Origin: Rhodocyclaceae bacterium
GTDB taxonomy: Bacteria; Pseudomonadota; Gammaproteobacteria; Burkholderiales; Usitatibacteraceae
Reading direction: 5' to 3'
Length of the DNA stretch: 50,016 nucleotides
Assembly (NCBI GenBank): GCA_020247545.1
Contig: JADCIX010000019.1
Coordinates: forward strand, 1-50,016
Below are positions 27,183 to 35,167 of the stretch, in pieces. The position numbers and the translations under genes were made by a program. Every line of letters starts with the position of its first letter. Position 1 is the stretch's first letter. The notes below the pieces were generated by a model. That model did no database searches, was not told where the DNA came from, and was given only the letters and a program-made list of their open reading frames with translations.

Positions 27183-28526
27183 TTAGACGCCCAACGCTTC
27201 TTCAATCGCCACCCCTAGGCGTTGTAACTTCGCGTCTTGATTGGTCTGTCCGACCACCATCAATCCGACCGGCGCTTCACCACGCTGGTGGCAAGGCAGC
27301 GACCAAGCAGGGCGATTCAACACATTGTACGGGGCGGCATTGCGCAAGGTCAGCGAATTGATGCGGAACAAATCGTCGTCGGATCTGTCCAGATCAGCCA
27401 ACGCGGGTGCCACAATCGGCACCGCTGGCGCAAGCAAGCCGTCAAAGGGTAACGTCGTTTTGTCGGCTGAGGCCATCAACTTCAAGCGCAGCTCCCGAAG
27501 GTTGCGATAATCAGACTCTTTCATTGCCGCTCCCAACATAAGCCGCTTTGACACGCGCGGATCAAACTGGTCAAACTGCGTTTCCAGCCGCTCACGATGC
27601 AGCTGGTAGGCCTCGTAACCGGAAAAATTCACCAGCTTGCTGCCATCGGCTTCGTCTTGCAACTCTTGAAATACGAATTCCTTGATCGTCGCCCCCGCAC
27701 GCGAGATTCGCGTCAAGGCCGACGCAAAGGCACGCTCAACCTCACGATCCAATTCGTCCAGCATGATGGTGGTCGGCACGCCAAAGGTCAGGCCGCGCAA
27801 ACGCGCAGGTTCGCGAGTTGAAATCGATTCGCCCGCCATGACACGATCGAGCAACACGCAACAATTCGCCGACACCCCAAGAGGACCGATTGAATCGCGC
27901 GTGGGGGATAACGGAAAGGCCCCCGCCAAAGGTACTCGAGACTGCGTTGGTTTGTAGCCGGCGAGCCCGCATAATGCTGCCGGGATTCGTACTGAACCAC
28001 CCGTATCCGAGCCAATCGTCGCAGCCGCCATCCGGTCGGTGACACTCACCGCCCCACCAGAGGTCGAGCCACCGGGGATACGTCTGGTCGCACGGTCCCA
28101 GGCATTGAGCGGTGTCCCGTAGTGGCTATTAGTGCCGTGCCCACCATACGCAAACTCAGTCATATTGGTGCGACCAATCAAGATCAGCCCCGCTGCTTTT
28201 AGTCTCGCAATGGCTGGAGCGTCGCGCACAGCAGGAGGCGCGTGCGCCAATATCGTCGAACCGGCACGCGTCACCTCACCGGCCACGTCAAACAGGTCCT
28301 TGATGGAAATGGGTATTCCCGCAATCGGGCTTGCCACTTCACCACGGGCGCGAGCTTTGTCGGCTGCGATGGCAGCACGCCGCGAGCCATCCCGATACAC
28401 CTCGATAAAAGCTCGTGCACCCTCGCCACCAGGATCGTCGATCGACTCAAGACACTGCTCAACGAGCGCCTCAGATGTTGTTTCACCGGAACGAAGTTCT
28501 TGGGCGAGGTCTGTGAGTGTTTTCAT
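27183..28526 (-). CDS. Amidase, amidase-signature family
   Basis: A 447-residue Ser-cisSer-Lys hydrolase. Lys76 lies in PISIKDLFDV, the cis-serine in PGGSTSGGAVS (152-158, here with an extra Thr compared with the commoner GGSSGG) and the nucleophile Ser178 in GSDTGGSVRIPAALCGLAGYKP. The family cleaves amides of many kinds, including GatA of the tRNA amidotransferase; the gene is not with gatB or gatC, so a catabolic amidase is more likely. The stop lies 4 bp beyond the end of the inverted-repeat element. Upstream is the hairpin at 28679. The substrate is unknown. Confidence 0.87.
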   Translation of the reverse strand: MKTLTDLAQELRSGETTSEALVEQCLESIDDPGGEGARAFIEVYRDGSRRAAIAADKARARGEVASPIAGIPISIKDLFDVAGEVTRAGSTILAHAPPAVRDAPAIARLKAAGLILIGRTNMTEFAYGGHGTNSHYGTPLNAWDRATRRIPGGSTSGGAVSVTDRMAAATIGSDTGGSVRIPAALCGLAGYKPTQSRVPLAGAFPLSPTRDSIGPLGVSANCCVLLDRVMAGESISTREPARLRGLTFGVPTTIMLDELDREVERAFASALTRISRAGATIKEFVFQELQDEADGSKLVNFSGYEAYQLHRERLETQFDQFDPRVSKRLMLGAAMKESDYRNLRELRLKLMASADKTTLPFDGLLAPAVPIVAPALADLDRSDDDLFRINSLTLRNAAPYNVLNRPAWSLPCHQRGEAPVGLMVVGQTNQDAKLQRLGVAIEEALGV

Positions 28527-28678
28527 GCAGATTCGGAAGGGAGAGAAAGAGCAGTTTAGAGCACGAACCGAAACAATCTACAAATCGAGGATACCTACCT
28601 TGATGGGTGGGGAATTATTGATCTTTGGTCGCCAGAGCCTTGGCGGGGCGACGGGCGCGTGACCCGCATCCACGCTTC

Positions 28679-28704
28679 AGCGTCGGCTCAATTGAGCCGA
28701 CGCT
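28679..28704. terminator. Perfect 26-nt palindrome after the DUF2788 gene
   Basis: AGCGTCGGCTCAA (28679-28691) is followed by its exact reverse complement (28692-28704), giving a 13-bp stem (with a short loop in RNA). It begins 1-2 nt after the DUF2788 stop codon on the minus strand. Minus-strand transcripts would not meet a U-run after it, whereas plus-strand transcripts would (TTTT at 28704-28707). It could act as an end-protecting or weak terminating structure between DUF2788 and the amidase. Confidence 0.55.
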
Positions 28705-28705
28705 T

Positions 28706-28921
28706 TTATGCTTTGGTTAGCACCCATTGGATGATGAGTTTCACCACAAACCCGAGCATGCCAAACCCTAGCGCAAGAAATAAAACAAACGTACCCATCT
28801 TGCCGGCTTTGCTTTCCCACGCCAGCTGGGCGATGATAAACACCATGTAGAGCATGAATGCCGCGAGGCCGAAGCTCAGTCCAAAGGCCGATATCTGCGC
28901 TTCGGTAAAGCCAAAAATCAC
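28706..28921 (-). CDS. DUF2788 membrane protein
   Basis: A 71-residue protein matching the DUF2788 family as I know it: FGFTEAQISAFGLSFGLAAFMLYMVFIIAQLAWESKAGK followed by FVLFLALGFGMLGFVVK. Two hydrophobic helices are present (about 13-33 and 43-66), with a short WESKAGK loop between them. Function unknown. Its ATG overlaps the stop of the DUF2189 gene by 4 nt, so the two are coupled and may work together in the inner membrane. Confidence 0.87.
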   Translation of the reverse strand: MIFGFTEAQISAFGLSFGLAAFMLYMVFIIAQLAWESKAGKMGTFVLFLALGFGMLGFVVKLIIQWVLTKA

Positions 28922-29766
28922 CGTATTTCCCCAACCGAATCGGGCCGCAAACGCGGTGCCAGTGTGGTCGTGTCAACCAGGTCGCGATAGGCATGCCAAC
29001 TGGCGTGTCCGAGCAGCGGAATGATAAAAATCAGGCCGAACAGAGCCGTCGCGAAGCCGAACAGGGTGAGCAGCATCAATAGTGCCGCCCACAACGAGAT
29101 TGGCAACGGGTTGGCCTGCACCACGCGCCAGCTGGTCAGCACCGCTGCCATCGGCTTGACATGCCGGTCCAACAGCATCGGCATTGAGACCACACTTGAG
29201 GCAAACACCGGTGCGGCCAAGACCCCGCCCAGAATTAGCCATAGCTCAAACACATGGGTGTCGGGTGCAGCAACAATGTGGCGAAAAAAATCTGCCGGAT
29301 TGTTGATTGGTACCGGCGCAAACAATGTAATAAACGCCGCCGAGGTCAACACCCAGCCCGTGCCGGCAAATGCCAGCGATAAACCAAACTGCACCAGACA
29401 CCAGTAGCTGTCCGGGTCAACGCGTCGATTGCGTCCCCAAACCGTCCACGTGCGCAGAAGTAACGAAAGATCGGCGGGCTCGCCTCTGTCCAGGGCGCGA
29501 CTCAACGCATACAATCCTGTCGCAAGCACGGGCGCTACAACGAGGAAGCCTGAAAACGCCCCAGCCAACATCCAAAAGCGATCACGCGCAACAAAGAGTA
29601 ATGCGGCACCAAAAACCGCCACTGCCACACCATGCGCAAGACTTACCATCGGACATTGCCAAACGTCGCGCCAGCCTTTCGCCAACCAGTGGAATGGCTG
29701 ACTCGCCGACACCGTCCGAACGACAGCATGGCCGGCACGCGTACTGATCTGATTCATTGGCTGCAT
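28918..29766 (-). CDS. DUF2189 membrane protein
   Basis: A 282-residue polytopic protein with about six hydrophobic segments. The N-terminal motif PFHWLAKGWRDVWQCPMVSLAHG and the C-terminal IIPLLGHASWHAYRDLV are hallmarks of the DUF2189 family, which is linked to cytochrome oxidase genes in some genomes but has no established function. I use the ATG at 29766, 22 nt after the dehydrogenase stop; the open frame extends 34 codons into the preceding gene, and an ATG three codons further in is also possible. It overlaps the DUF2788 start by 4 nt. Confidence 0.85.
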   Translation of the reverse strand: MQPMNQISTRAGHAVVRTVSASQPFHWLAKGWRDVWQCPMVSLAHGVAVAVFGAALLFVARDRFWMLAGAFSGFLVVAPVLATGLYALSRALDRGEPADLSLLLRTWTVWGRNRRVDPDSYWCLVQFGLSLAFAGTGWVLTSAAFITLFAPVPINNPADFFRHIVAAPDTHVFELWLILGGVLAAPVFASSVVSMPMLLDRHVKPMAAVLTSWRVVQANPLPISLWAALLMLLTLFGFATALFGLIFIIPLLGHASWHAYRDLVDTTTLAPRLRPDSVGEIR

Positions 29767-29788
29767 GGTTCGGATTTGAGGTTGCTCG

Positions 29789-30847
29789 TTAGCTGACTGC
29801 GTCAGCAATGGCCTTACCAACTTCCACCGTTGTTGCCGTGCCGCCCATGTCGCGCGTTCGCGGCCCATCGACTAGCACCCTCTCGATGGCGCGCACGACG
29901 GCGTCACCAGCGGCTTTATGGCCAAGAAATTCCAGCATCATTGCGCCCGACCAAATCTGTCCGATCGGATTCGCAATTCCCTTGCCAAAAATATCGGGTG
30001 CACTTCCGTGCACGGGTTCAAAACAGCTCGGGAACTCACGCTCCGGATTGAGGTTACCGGATGGCGCAATACCGATGGTTCCGGCACAGGCCGGGCCGAG
30101 GTCCGAAAGAATGTCACCAAACAAGTTGGACGCCACCACCACATCAAACCAGTCGGGATGCAACACGAAGTGCGCGGTTAAGATATCGACATGGTATTGC
30201 GAGGTTTTGATATCCGGATAATGCGCCGACATTTCCTTAAAGCGCTCATCCCAGTAGGGCATCGTAATGGCGATGCCGTTTGACTTTGTGCAGGAGGTAA
30301 CGTGTTTTTTACTCCTTGTCTTGGCAAGCTCAAAGGCAAACTTCATGATCCGGTCGACGCCGCGTCTGGTGAAAATAGTTTGCTGCATCACAGATTCATA
30401 CTCGGTACCGGCATATATACGCCCACCGATACTCGAATACTCACCCTCGTTGTTTTCCCGAACCACCCAGAAATCGATGTCCCCAGCTTGGCGATTGGCT
30501 AACGGGCTTGGCACACCCGGCATTAGCCGCACCGGGCGAATGTTGGCATACAGTTGAAATTCGCGGCGGATGGGGATCAGCAAGCCCCATAACGAAATGT
30601 GATCGGGGACGGTCGGGAATCCGACCGCGCCCAGATAAATCGCATCGTGGTGGCGAATCTGCGCGAGACCATCGTCCGGCATCATCCTGCCGTGCTCTAG
30701 GTAGTAGTCGCAACTCCAAGGCTTTTCATCCCAATCAAGTTGTAAGTCATAACGACGTGCGGCGGCCTCAAGTACCCGCATTCCCTCGGGCAAAGTCTCC
30801 TTGCCAATGCCGTCGCCGGCGATGGCAGCAATCTTGTGCTTTTTCAT
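29789..30847 (-). CDS. ttuC: Tartrate/D-malate dehydrogenase (decarboxylating)
   Basis: A 352-residue member of the isocitrate/isopropylmalate dehydrogenase family. Motifs are IAGDGIGKE at the N-terminus, RREFQLYANIRPVR (substrate-binding Arg residues), VVRENNEGEYSS, the lysine in TSCTKSNGI, NLFGDILSDLGPACAGTIG (metal-binding Asp residues) and EPVHGSAPDI. The YANIRPVRL and ENNEGEYSSIGGR pattern points to TtuC/DmlA enzymes, which use NAD+ and Mn2+ on L-tartrate and D-malate; leucine synthesis is less likely, since leuB genes normally lie with leuCD. It starts 48 nt after the cyclic-nucleotide-binding protein and is followed by the DUF2189 gene. Confidence 0.9.
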   Translation of the reverse strand: MKKHKIAAIAGDGIGKETLPEGMRVLEAAARRYDLQLDWDEKPWSCDYYLEHGRMMPDDGLAQIRHHDAIYLGAVGFPTVPDHISLWGLLIPIRREFQLYANIRPVRLMPGVPSPLANRQAGDIDFWVVRENNEGEYSSIGGRIYAGTEYESVMQQTIFTRRGVDRIMKFAFELAKTRSKKHVTSCTKSNGIAITMPYWDERFKEMSAHYPDIKTSQYHVDILTAHFVLHPDWFDVVVASNLFGDILSDLGPACAGTIGIAPSGNLNPEREFPSCFEPVHGSAPDIFGKGIANPIGQIWSGAMMLEFLGHKAAGDAVVRAIERVLVDGPRTRDMGGTATTVEVGKAIADAVS

Positions 30848-30895
30848 GTTTTGTTTCTCGTGCCCGGCAATGTAACGACTCTTGAGCTTCGTCGA

Positions 30896-31855
30896 CTAGG
30901 CGTTCAGCATGGCATTCATATAGCGCAACCGTGCTGCCACAGACCGTATCATCGCCATGCCAATGGCGGGCTTGGTCTTGACAATGTCGATCAACGCCTT
31001 ACGGTTCACCGCCAGCAATTTGCATTTCGTTTTTGCCGTAGCAGTGGCAGCACAAACCGATTGATCGAGCAACGCCATTTCACCGATAGTGGCCCCGATG
31101 CTGGCCGATTCGACCAAACCACCTTTGATGGTCACATCGACCTGTCCCCGCAGTATCACGTACATCGTTGCGCCGGCGTCACCCTCGCGCACGATCACAC
31201 TCTCCGGCTCAAAATGCAGGACCGAAGCCCGCCCAAGCTGCACCTCTAACGTAGCCAGCAGCTCAGCGCTAAAAGTCGTAATCGCCGAAGGCGCGACGGT
31301 TCGCTTTGTCACCTTGCGCACCGCCAGACGGGCGGCGACAAAACGCAGACGGTCGAACATAACACTCATGAGCATCAATGCAAACTCAGGCATACGTGCC
31401 AAGCCCGCCTGCACCTCGGCACCATCCAGCGAAAAACCACTAACCGCCGTCTTTGCAGTGGCTGTCGCGCTACGCGCAGCCACCGCCTCGGTGCTCGGCA
31501 ACTCACTAATGACCGCCATCTCGCCGACGACTTCACCCGACTTGACCACATCGAGCAATTTGTCATTTGCCGTCAACGCCACTTCGCCGCTGGCAAGATA
31601 GTACATTCGGTGGATAACTCGCTTGCCGAAAAAAACTTGTTTGCCGGATTTATCACCTTCTGCAAACAACGTAGTGCCAGCGGCGAACTGTTCGGGTTTA
31701 CCAAATGCGCGAAAGAATTGTTCAGCGACCTTGGCGTCGTAGAACTTGCTGTTTGCAGGCTTGAAGGGTGCGGACGGCGTAGCCGGCGGTACGGGTTGGG
31801 ATGACCCGGCAGGTGTTGTCTGCGGCTTTGTGAAATCAAAATCGTCGTCACTCAT
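30896..31855 (-). CDS. Double cyclic-nucleotide-binding-domain protein (paralogue 1)
   Basis: A 319-residue protein with a polar Pro-rich N-terminus (1-38) and two cNMP-binding beta-barrels (about 45-165 and 195-305). There is no helix-turn-helix, kinase or channel domain. In the phosphate-binding cassette positions the sequences read GEMAVISELPSTEAVAA (domain 1) and GEMALLDQSVCAATATA (domain 2): the GE(M)A(L/V) core is kept but the arginine that binds the cyclic phosphate in PKA and CRP is absent. Its C-terminal KPAIGMAMIRSVAARLRYMNAML is shared with the paralogue at 32914. It probably is a cytoplasmic sensor or scaffold; the ligand is open. Confidence 0.85.
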   Translation of the reverse strand: MSDDDFDFTKPQTTPAGSSQPVPPATPSAPFKPANSKFYDAKVAEQFFRAFGKPEQFAAGTTLFAEGDKSGKQVFFGKRVIHRMYYLASGEVALTANDKLLDVVKSGEVVGEMAVISELPSTEAVAARSATATAKTAVSGFSLDGAEVQAGLARMPEFALMLMSVMFDRLRFVAARLAVRKVTKRTVAPSAITTFSAELLATLEVQLGRASVLHFEPESVIVREGDAGATMYVILRGQVDVTIKGGLVESASIGATIGEMALLDQSVCAATATAKTKCKLLAVNRKALIDIVKTKPAIGMAMIRSVAARLRYMNAMLNA

Positions 31856-31941
31856 GGGTTTCGGTCAAAGTCGTTTATGGGTCGGCATTTCAAGGCAATA
31901 TTGCCGGTAATTGCACGTCCGCTGGGCAGTTGTAAACAACT

Positions 31942-32502
31942 CTACTCGATGCGCTTTACCCGAGGCGCATTGCCTTTGCCTTCGATCTCTAGGAAGTAAG
32001 TGCCAAACGCGCCCCGCGTCACAACCACCTTCCGATTGTCACACTCACAAACTCCCCGGCTGTCATCGGTGACCTGCCATAACTGTCCATTGGCAAGGCG
32101 GATGCGGCTGCCTTGTTGCCAGCCCTCAAGCCGCCCCTTAATGGTGGACTCGATACGGTCCACGCCAACTGCGGTTTGCTTGGGCGGCAAACCAAACTCC
32201 GCCGCCTGGCCGAGCGAACGGCTGGTAGACCCCGCTGCCGCAGCCGCAGCATTAGTGACGGCTGGAGTTGCGGCAGTATCTGCCGAGGGCACCGTACCAG
32301 TGGGCATCTTGGCACTCGACGCCGAGCCTGCGGCGGCATTCACGACAATGGCATCGTAACAAGCCAGGCGCTTGCCGGGGTCGGCCAGAGCGCGACATTT
32401 CAGCAGGCCTGCCTCGTTTGCAACAGCAACATTGGCCGTGACTGCGATCATCGCCAAGCCGGCAACGAAGGCTGCTAACTTTCGAAGAGTGTTTTTTTTC
32501 AT
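31942..32502 (-). CDS. Secreted protein of unknown function
   Basis: A 186-residue protein. The ATG at 32502 begins a signal peptide (about 1-28, ending AVA) after a run of eight A in codons 2-4. The mature N-terminus has LLKCRALADPGKRLACYDAI; the CR...RLACYD motif is common at the start of many exported proteins of unknown function. A Ala/Ser/Thr-rich linker (about 55-95) leads to a compact C-terminal domain (about 108-186) with GRLEGWQQGSRIRLANGQLW and VVVTRGAFGTYFLEIEG, a beta-rich pattern. A further cysteine pair (CEC) is present. Upstream, AGGGT about 9 nt from the ATG may be the ribosome binding site. Confidence 0.75.
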   Translation of the reverse strand: MKKNTLRKLAAFVAGLAMIAVTANVAVANEAGLLKCRALADPGKRLACYDAIVVNAAAGSASSAKMPTGTVPSADTAATPAVTNAAAAAAGSTSRSLGQAAEFGLPPKQTAVGVDRIESTIKGRLEGWQQGSRIRLANGQLWQVTDDSRGVCECDNRKVVVTRGAFGTYFLEIEGKGNAPRVKRIE

Positions 32503-32628
32503 AGTGTTGACCCTAACAATTATCTGTTGCAATCCCGATTCGCGCTTTACTCAAACCAAAATGAACAGCGCGATCCACAAATTCGCCAGCGTACGAGCCA
32601 TATACAAATCACCTTGAGTTTAGTGCCC

Positions 32629-32880
32629 TCAGACGCTGGGCGCGTGTACTTTAGCGTGACTGTCCACTACTAGCGAGATCATGGCAGCGTTACCCGCCGT
32701 GGCGGCGTTGTCGTCGTATGGCTTGATGACACCAAGTGAAGTTTGCGTTGGGCGCACACCCCGGGCCGCACGACAGTCAGACTTGATCTTGCGTTTAGCA
32801 CCGGTCTGGCCTGGCAACTGCTCGTAAAACGATGCGACGTGCGGTGGTTCATTCGTTTTTAGAGTAAGGTGGCCGATCAT
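32629..32880 (-). pseudogene. Truncated VOC/glyoxalase-fold gene
   Basis: The 83-residue frame starts MIGHLTLKTNE and has ASFYEQLPGQTGAKR, SLGVIKPYDDNAATAGNAAMISLVVDS, which matches the first two thirds of small VOC (glyoxalase/bleomycin-resistance) proteins of about 120-125 residues. It then stops, without the C-terminal metal-ligand strand (usually a YFRDLDGNKL-type motif), and I cannot find this motif in other frames downstream. It is therefore probably a decayed gene or, less likely, a short VOC variant. It lies 33 bp after the cNMP-domain gene. Confidence 0.6.
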
Positions 32881-32913
32881 ACTTTCCCCGATCAGGAATT
32901 GGGCGCAAGAAAA

Positions 32914-33879
32914 TCACGCCAGTATCGAATTCATGTAACGAAGCCGTTCGGCCGCCGCGCGCATCATTGCCATGCCCGCGCCGGGATTGGACTTGACGAG
33001 CGTGGTCAGTTGATCGCGATTCATCGACAGGAGTGCACAGTCAGACCGCGCCACAGCATCTGCCGCGCGCGGCAAGCGATCCACCAGCGCCATCTCGCCA
33101 AAAACGCCGCCCGCCCCGACCTTCTCGATGACGCGGCGACCAACTGCAATCGCCACCTCGCCTTCGAGCACCAAATACATGTTGGTGCCAGGATTGCCTT
33201 CCTTTATGATCTTGGCACCCTCGTTAAATCGTACGACTGATGCATGCCCGAGTCTATCGCGCAAGGCGGCGGCAAAACTCTTGCCGAATATCGCCGGTAG
33301 GCGATTGGCGCGATGTTTGGCATCGCTGCCACGACCCGCGAACCGGATCACCTGTGCACGCAAACGCTCGAACATCACACTCATCAACATCAGCGCAAAC
33401 TCTGGTTGCGACCCAAGCCCTGTCTGCACCTCATCACCGTCCAGCGAGTAACACTTAATGTTTGACATCGCCTTCGCCGATGCCGTGCGTTTGGCCGGTA
33501 TATCGACATCTGGGATCTCGCTAAGGACGGCCATTTCGCCAAATACGTCTCCCGGACCTGCTAGCTGCTCAACGATTCCTTTTCCAGTAAGCAAAACCTC
33601 GCCCTCGGTCAAGAAGTACATGCGATGCACGTTCCTTCTCGCGAACAGCGACTGATCTAGGGGAGTGGTCAGCGCTTTTGAAACAGACTTCTTGAAGATG
33701 CTCTGTTTGTTGGATTGTTCGTTCTCGGCAAAGATCAGCGCACCATCGGCGAACGTTTCGACTTTGCCAAACTTCTTGAAAAACACCTGCGCAGCGTTTG
33801 CATCGAAGTGGCCAACACCCGATTTGAAAACGATATAGCTGGAGAGATCGTCGCCTGGAGAAACGTGGGTAACCGCCAT
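32914..33879 (-). CDS. Double cyclic-nucleotide-binding-domain protein (paralogue 2)
   Basis: A 321-residue protein related to the gene at 30896 across its whole length: PEFALMLMSVMF(E/D)RLR, YLVLEGEVAIAVG and the C-terminal GMAMMRAAAERLRYMNS agree. Two cNMP barrels span about 25-170 and 195-310. Domain 2 has an almost canonical phosphate-binding cassette, FGEMALVDRLPRAADAVA, with the arginine present; domain 1 reads FGEMAVLSEIPDVDIPAKRTASA with an insertion. No output domain exists. I use the ATG at 33879 (MAVTHVSPG), preceded by AAAGG about 7 nt away; the frame stays open upstream for 22 codons. It is divergent from the ClpX-like gene at 34116. Confidence 0.85.
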   Translation of the reverse strand: MAVTHVSPGDDLSSYIVFKSGVGHFDANAAQVFFKKFGKVETFADGALIFAENEQSNKQSIFKKSVSKALTTPLDQSLFARRNVHRMYFLTEGEVLLTGKGIVEQLAGPGDVFGEMAVLSEIPDVDIPAKRTASAKAMSNIKCYSLDGDEVQTGLGSQPEFALMLMSVMFERLRAQVIRFAGRGSDAKHRANRLPAIFGKSFAAALRDRLGHASVVRFNEGAKIIKEGNPGTNMYLVLEGEVAIAVGRRVIEKVGAGGVFGEMALVDRLPRAADAVARSDCALLSMNRDQLTTLVKSNPGAGMAMMRAAAERLRYMNSILA

Positions 33880-34115
33880 GACAAGCCTTTGCTGTGGAAG
33901 AGAAACGCGAGGAACGATTTTGCGCCAACTTGCGCTCAGTGGCACACACCACAGTAGCGATTTATTGCCACACGCCTACAATATTGTAGCTCGGGTGCGA
34001 AAAGGTCACAGCCAAGACGATCACCTTACCGAGTCCAACTGGCGCTATCATCACAGTCAGACATCGGTGGCAACCTGCAGCCTCCGTACGATCTGCGCCA
34101 TAAGACTGGGAAATC

Positions 34116-35162
34116 ATGGATCAACCAGACAAGGTACCTGCGTCACCGGCCAAGGTAAAACTCACCCCAAGCGCCGTGGTGCGTTACCTCGACCAACACG
34201 TGATCGGGCAAGACGAAGCAAAGCGGGCACTCGCCGTGGTGGTGTATCAACACTACAAAAAAATCACCCACGCCAACGAAGCGACAAACGCCTCAGCCGC
34301 AGCAATCGCGCTTGGTAAAAGTAATGTCCTGCTGATCGGGCCAACCGGCACGGGTAAAACACTTCTCTGCGACACTTTGTCACGTGCGATTAATGTGCCG
34401 TTTGTCACCGCCGACGCCACCTCTCTCGCACAGACTAAGTATGTGAATGAGGAAATAGAAGCCATCTTGCAGCGGCTCTTGAACAAGGCGGATGGCAACA
34501 TCTCCAAGGCCGAACGTGGCATTGTGTTTATCGATGAAATCGACAAGCTAAAGGCCGCCGACCCACAATCGCGCTCGACGTCTGGCGAGAGTGTTCAACA
34601 CTCGTTGTTGAAGATCATGGAAGGCTCATTAGTTAAACTGAGCAATGGTCAATCACTCGACACAGCGAACATCCTGTTTATTTGCGGCGGTGCGTTTGTC
34701 GGCCTTGAAAATGTCGTCGCGAATAGCAAAGCGTTCGGCTTCATATCGCTGACGGATGCGAATAACCAACTGATCCTCGACCGCCTCAATTCCCGCATCA
34801 AGCCTACTGATCTCATCGCCTACGGCCTGATCCCGGAATTTACCGGCCGGCTGCCGGTGGTGGCGAGTTTGAAGCCACTTTCGACTGCGATGCTGGTCAA
34901 AATCATGACCGAGCCGAAGAATTGCCTCTACAACCAGTTTCGCGAAGTCATCAAACGCGAGGGTGCCGAGTTGCACATCGCGCCACGAGTTTTTGAAGAA
35001 ATCGCCTCACTCGCTGCGGAATACAAAGTCGGCGCGCGCAGTCTGCGCGGCATCTTTGAAGAAATGATTGCGCCAGTGCTATTTGTCTTACCCGATCGAA
35101 GCGATATCAAGAGGGTGGAGATTTCTTCCTTGTTTGAAGAGGCAAAGCTCTCAAGCGCCTAA
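34116..35162 (+). CDS. ClpX-like AAA+ ATPase without zinc-binding domain
   Basis: A 348-residue protein clearly related to the AAA+ core of ClpX: Walker A GPTGTGKT (75-82), Walker B VFIDEID (137-143), SGESVQHSLLKIMEG, sensor-1 region NILFICGGAFVGLENV, arginine finger Arg245 in GLIPEFTGRLPVV and sensor-2 GARSLRG (306-312). It lacks the N-terminal C4 zinc domain that ClpX uses for substrates and adaptors. Pore loop 1 is KYVN (108-111) where ClpX has GYVG, the RKH loop is missing, and the ClpP-binding IGF loop region reads AFGF. No clpP lies nearby. It is probably a specialised unfoldase or remodelling factor. It converges on the nuclease-like gene with a 5-bp gap. Confidence 0.88.
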   Translation: MDQPDKVPASPAKVKLTPSAVVRYLDQHVIGQDEAKRALAVVVYQHYKKITHANEATNASAAAIALGKSNVLLIGPTGTGKTLLCDTLSRAINVPFVTADATSLAQTKYVNEEIEAILQRLLNKADGNISKAERGIVFIDEIDKLKAADPQSRSTSGESVQHSLLKIMEGSLVKLSNGQSLDTANILFICGGAFVGLENVVANSKAFGFISLTDANNQLILDRLNSRIKPTDLIAYGLIPEFTGRLPVVASLKPLSTAMLVKIMTEPKNCLYNQFREVIKREGAELHIAPRVFEEIASLAAEYKVGARSLRGIFEEMIAPVLFVLPDRSDIKRVEISSLFEEAKLSSA

Positions 35163-35167
35163 GCGCC

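Noticed and set aside
26828-27205. Minus-strand frame through repeat copy 1 (and the equivalent 48087-48323 in copy 2)
   Set aside because: Both copies keep a frame starting MGR(R/S)LLSRT, but about nine of some fifteen differences change the residue, other frames are also open, and copy 1 runs into the Trp-rich gene antisense. It looks non-coding.
32491-32499. Run of eight A in codons 2-4 of the secreted-protein gene
   Set aside because: MKK(N) starts with A-runs are common for signal peptides; one copy without comparative data is no evidence of phase variation.
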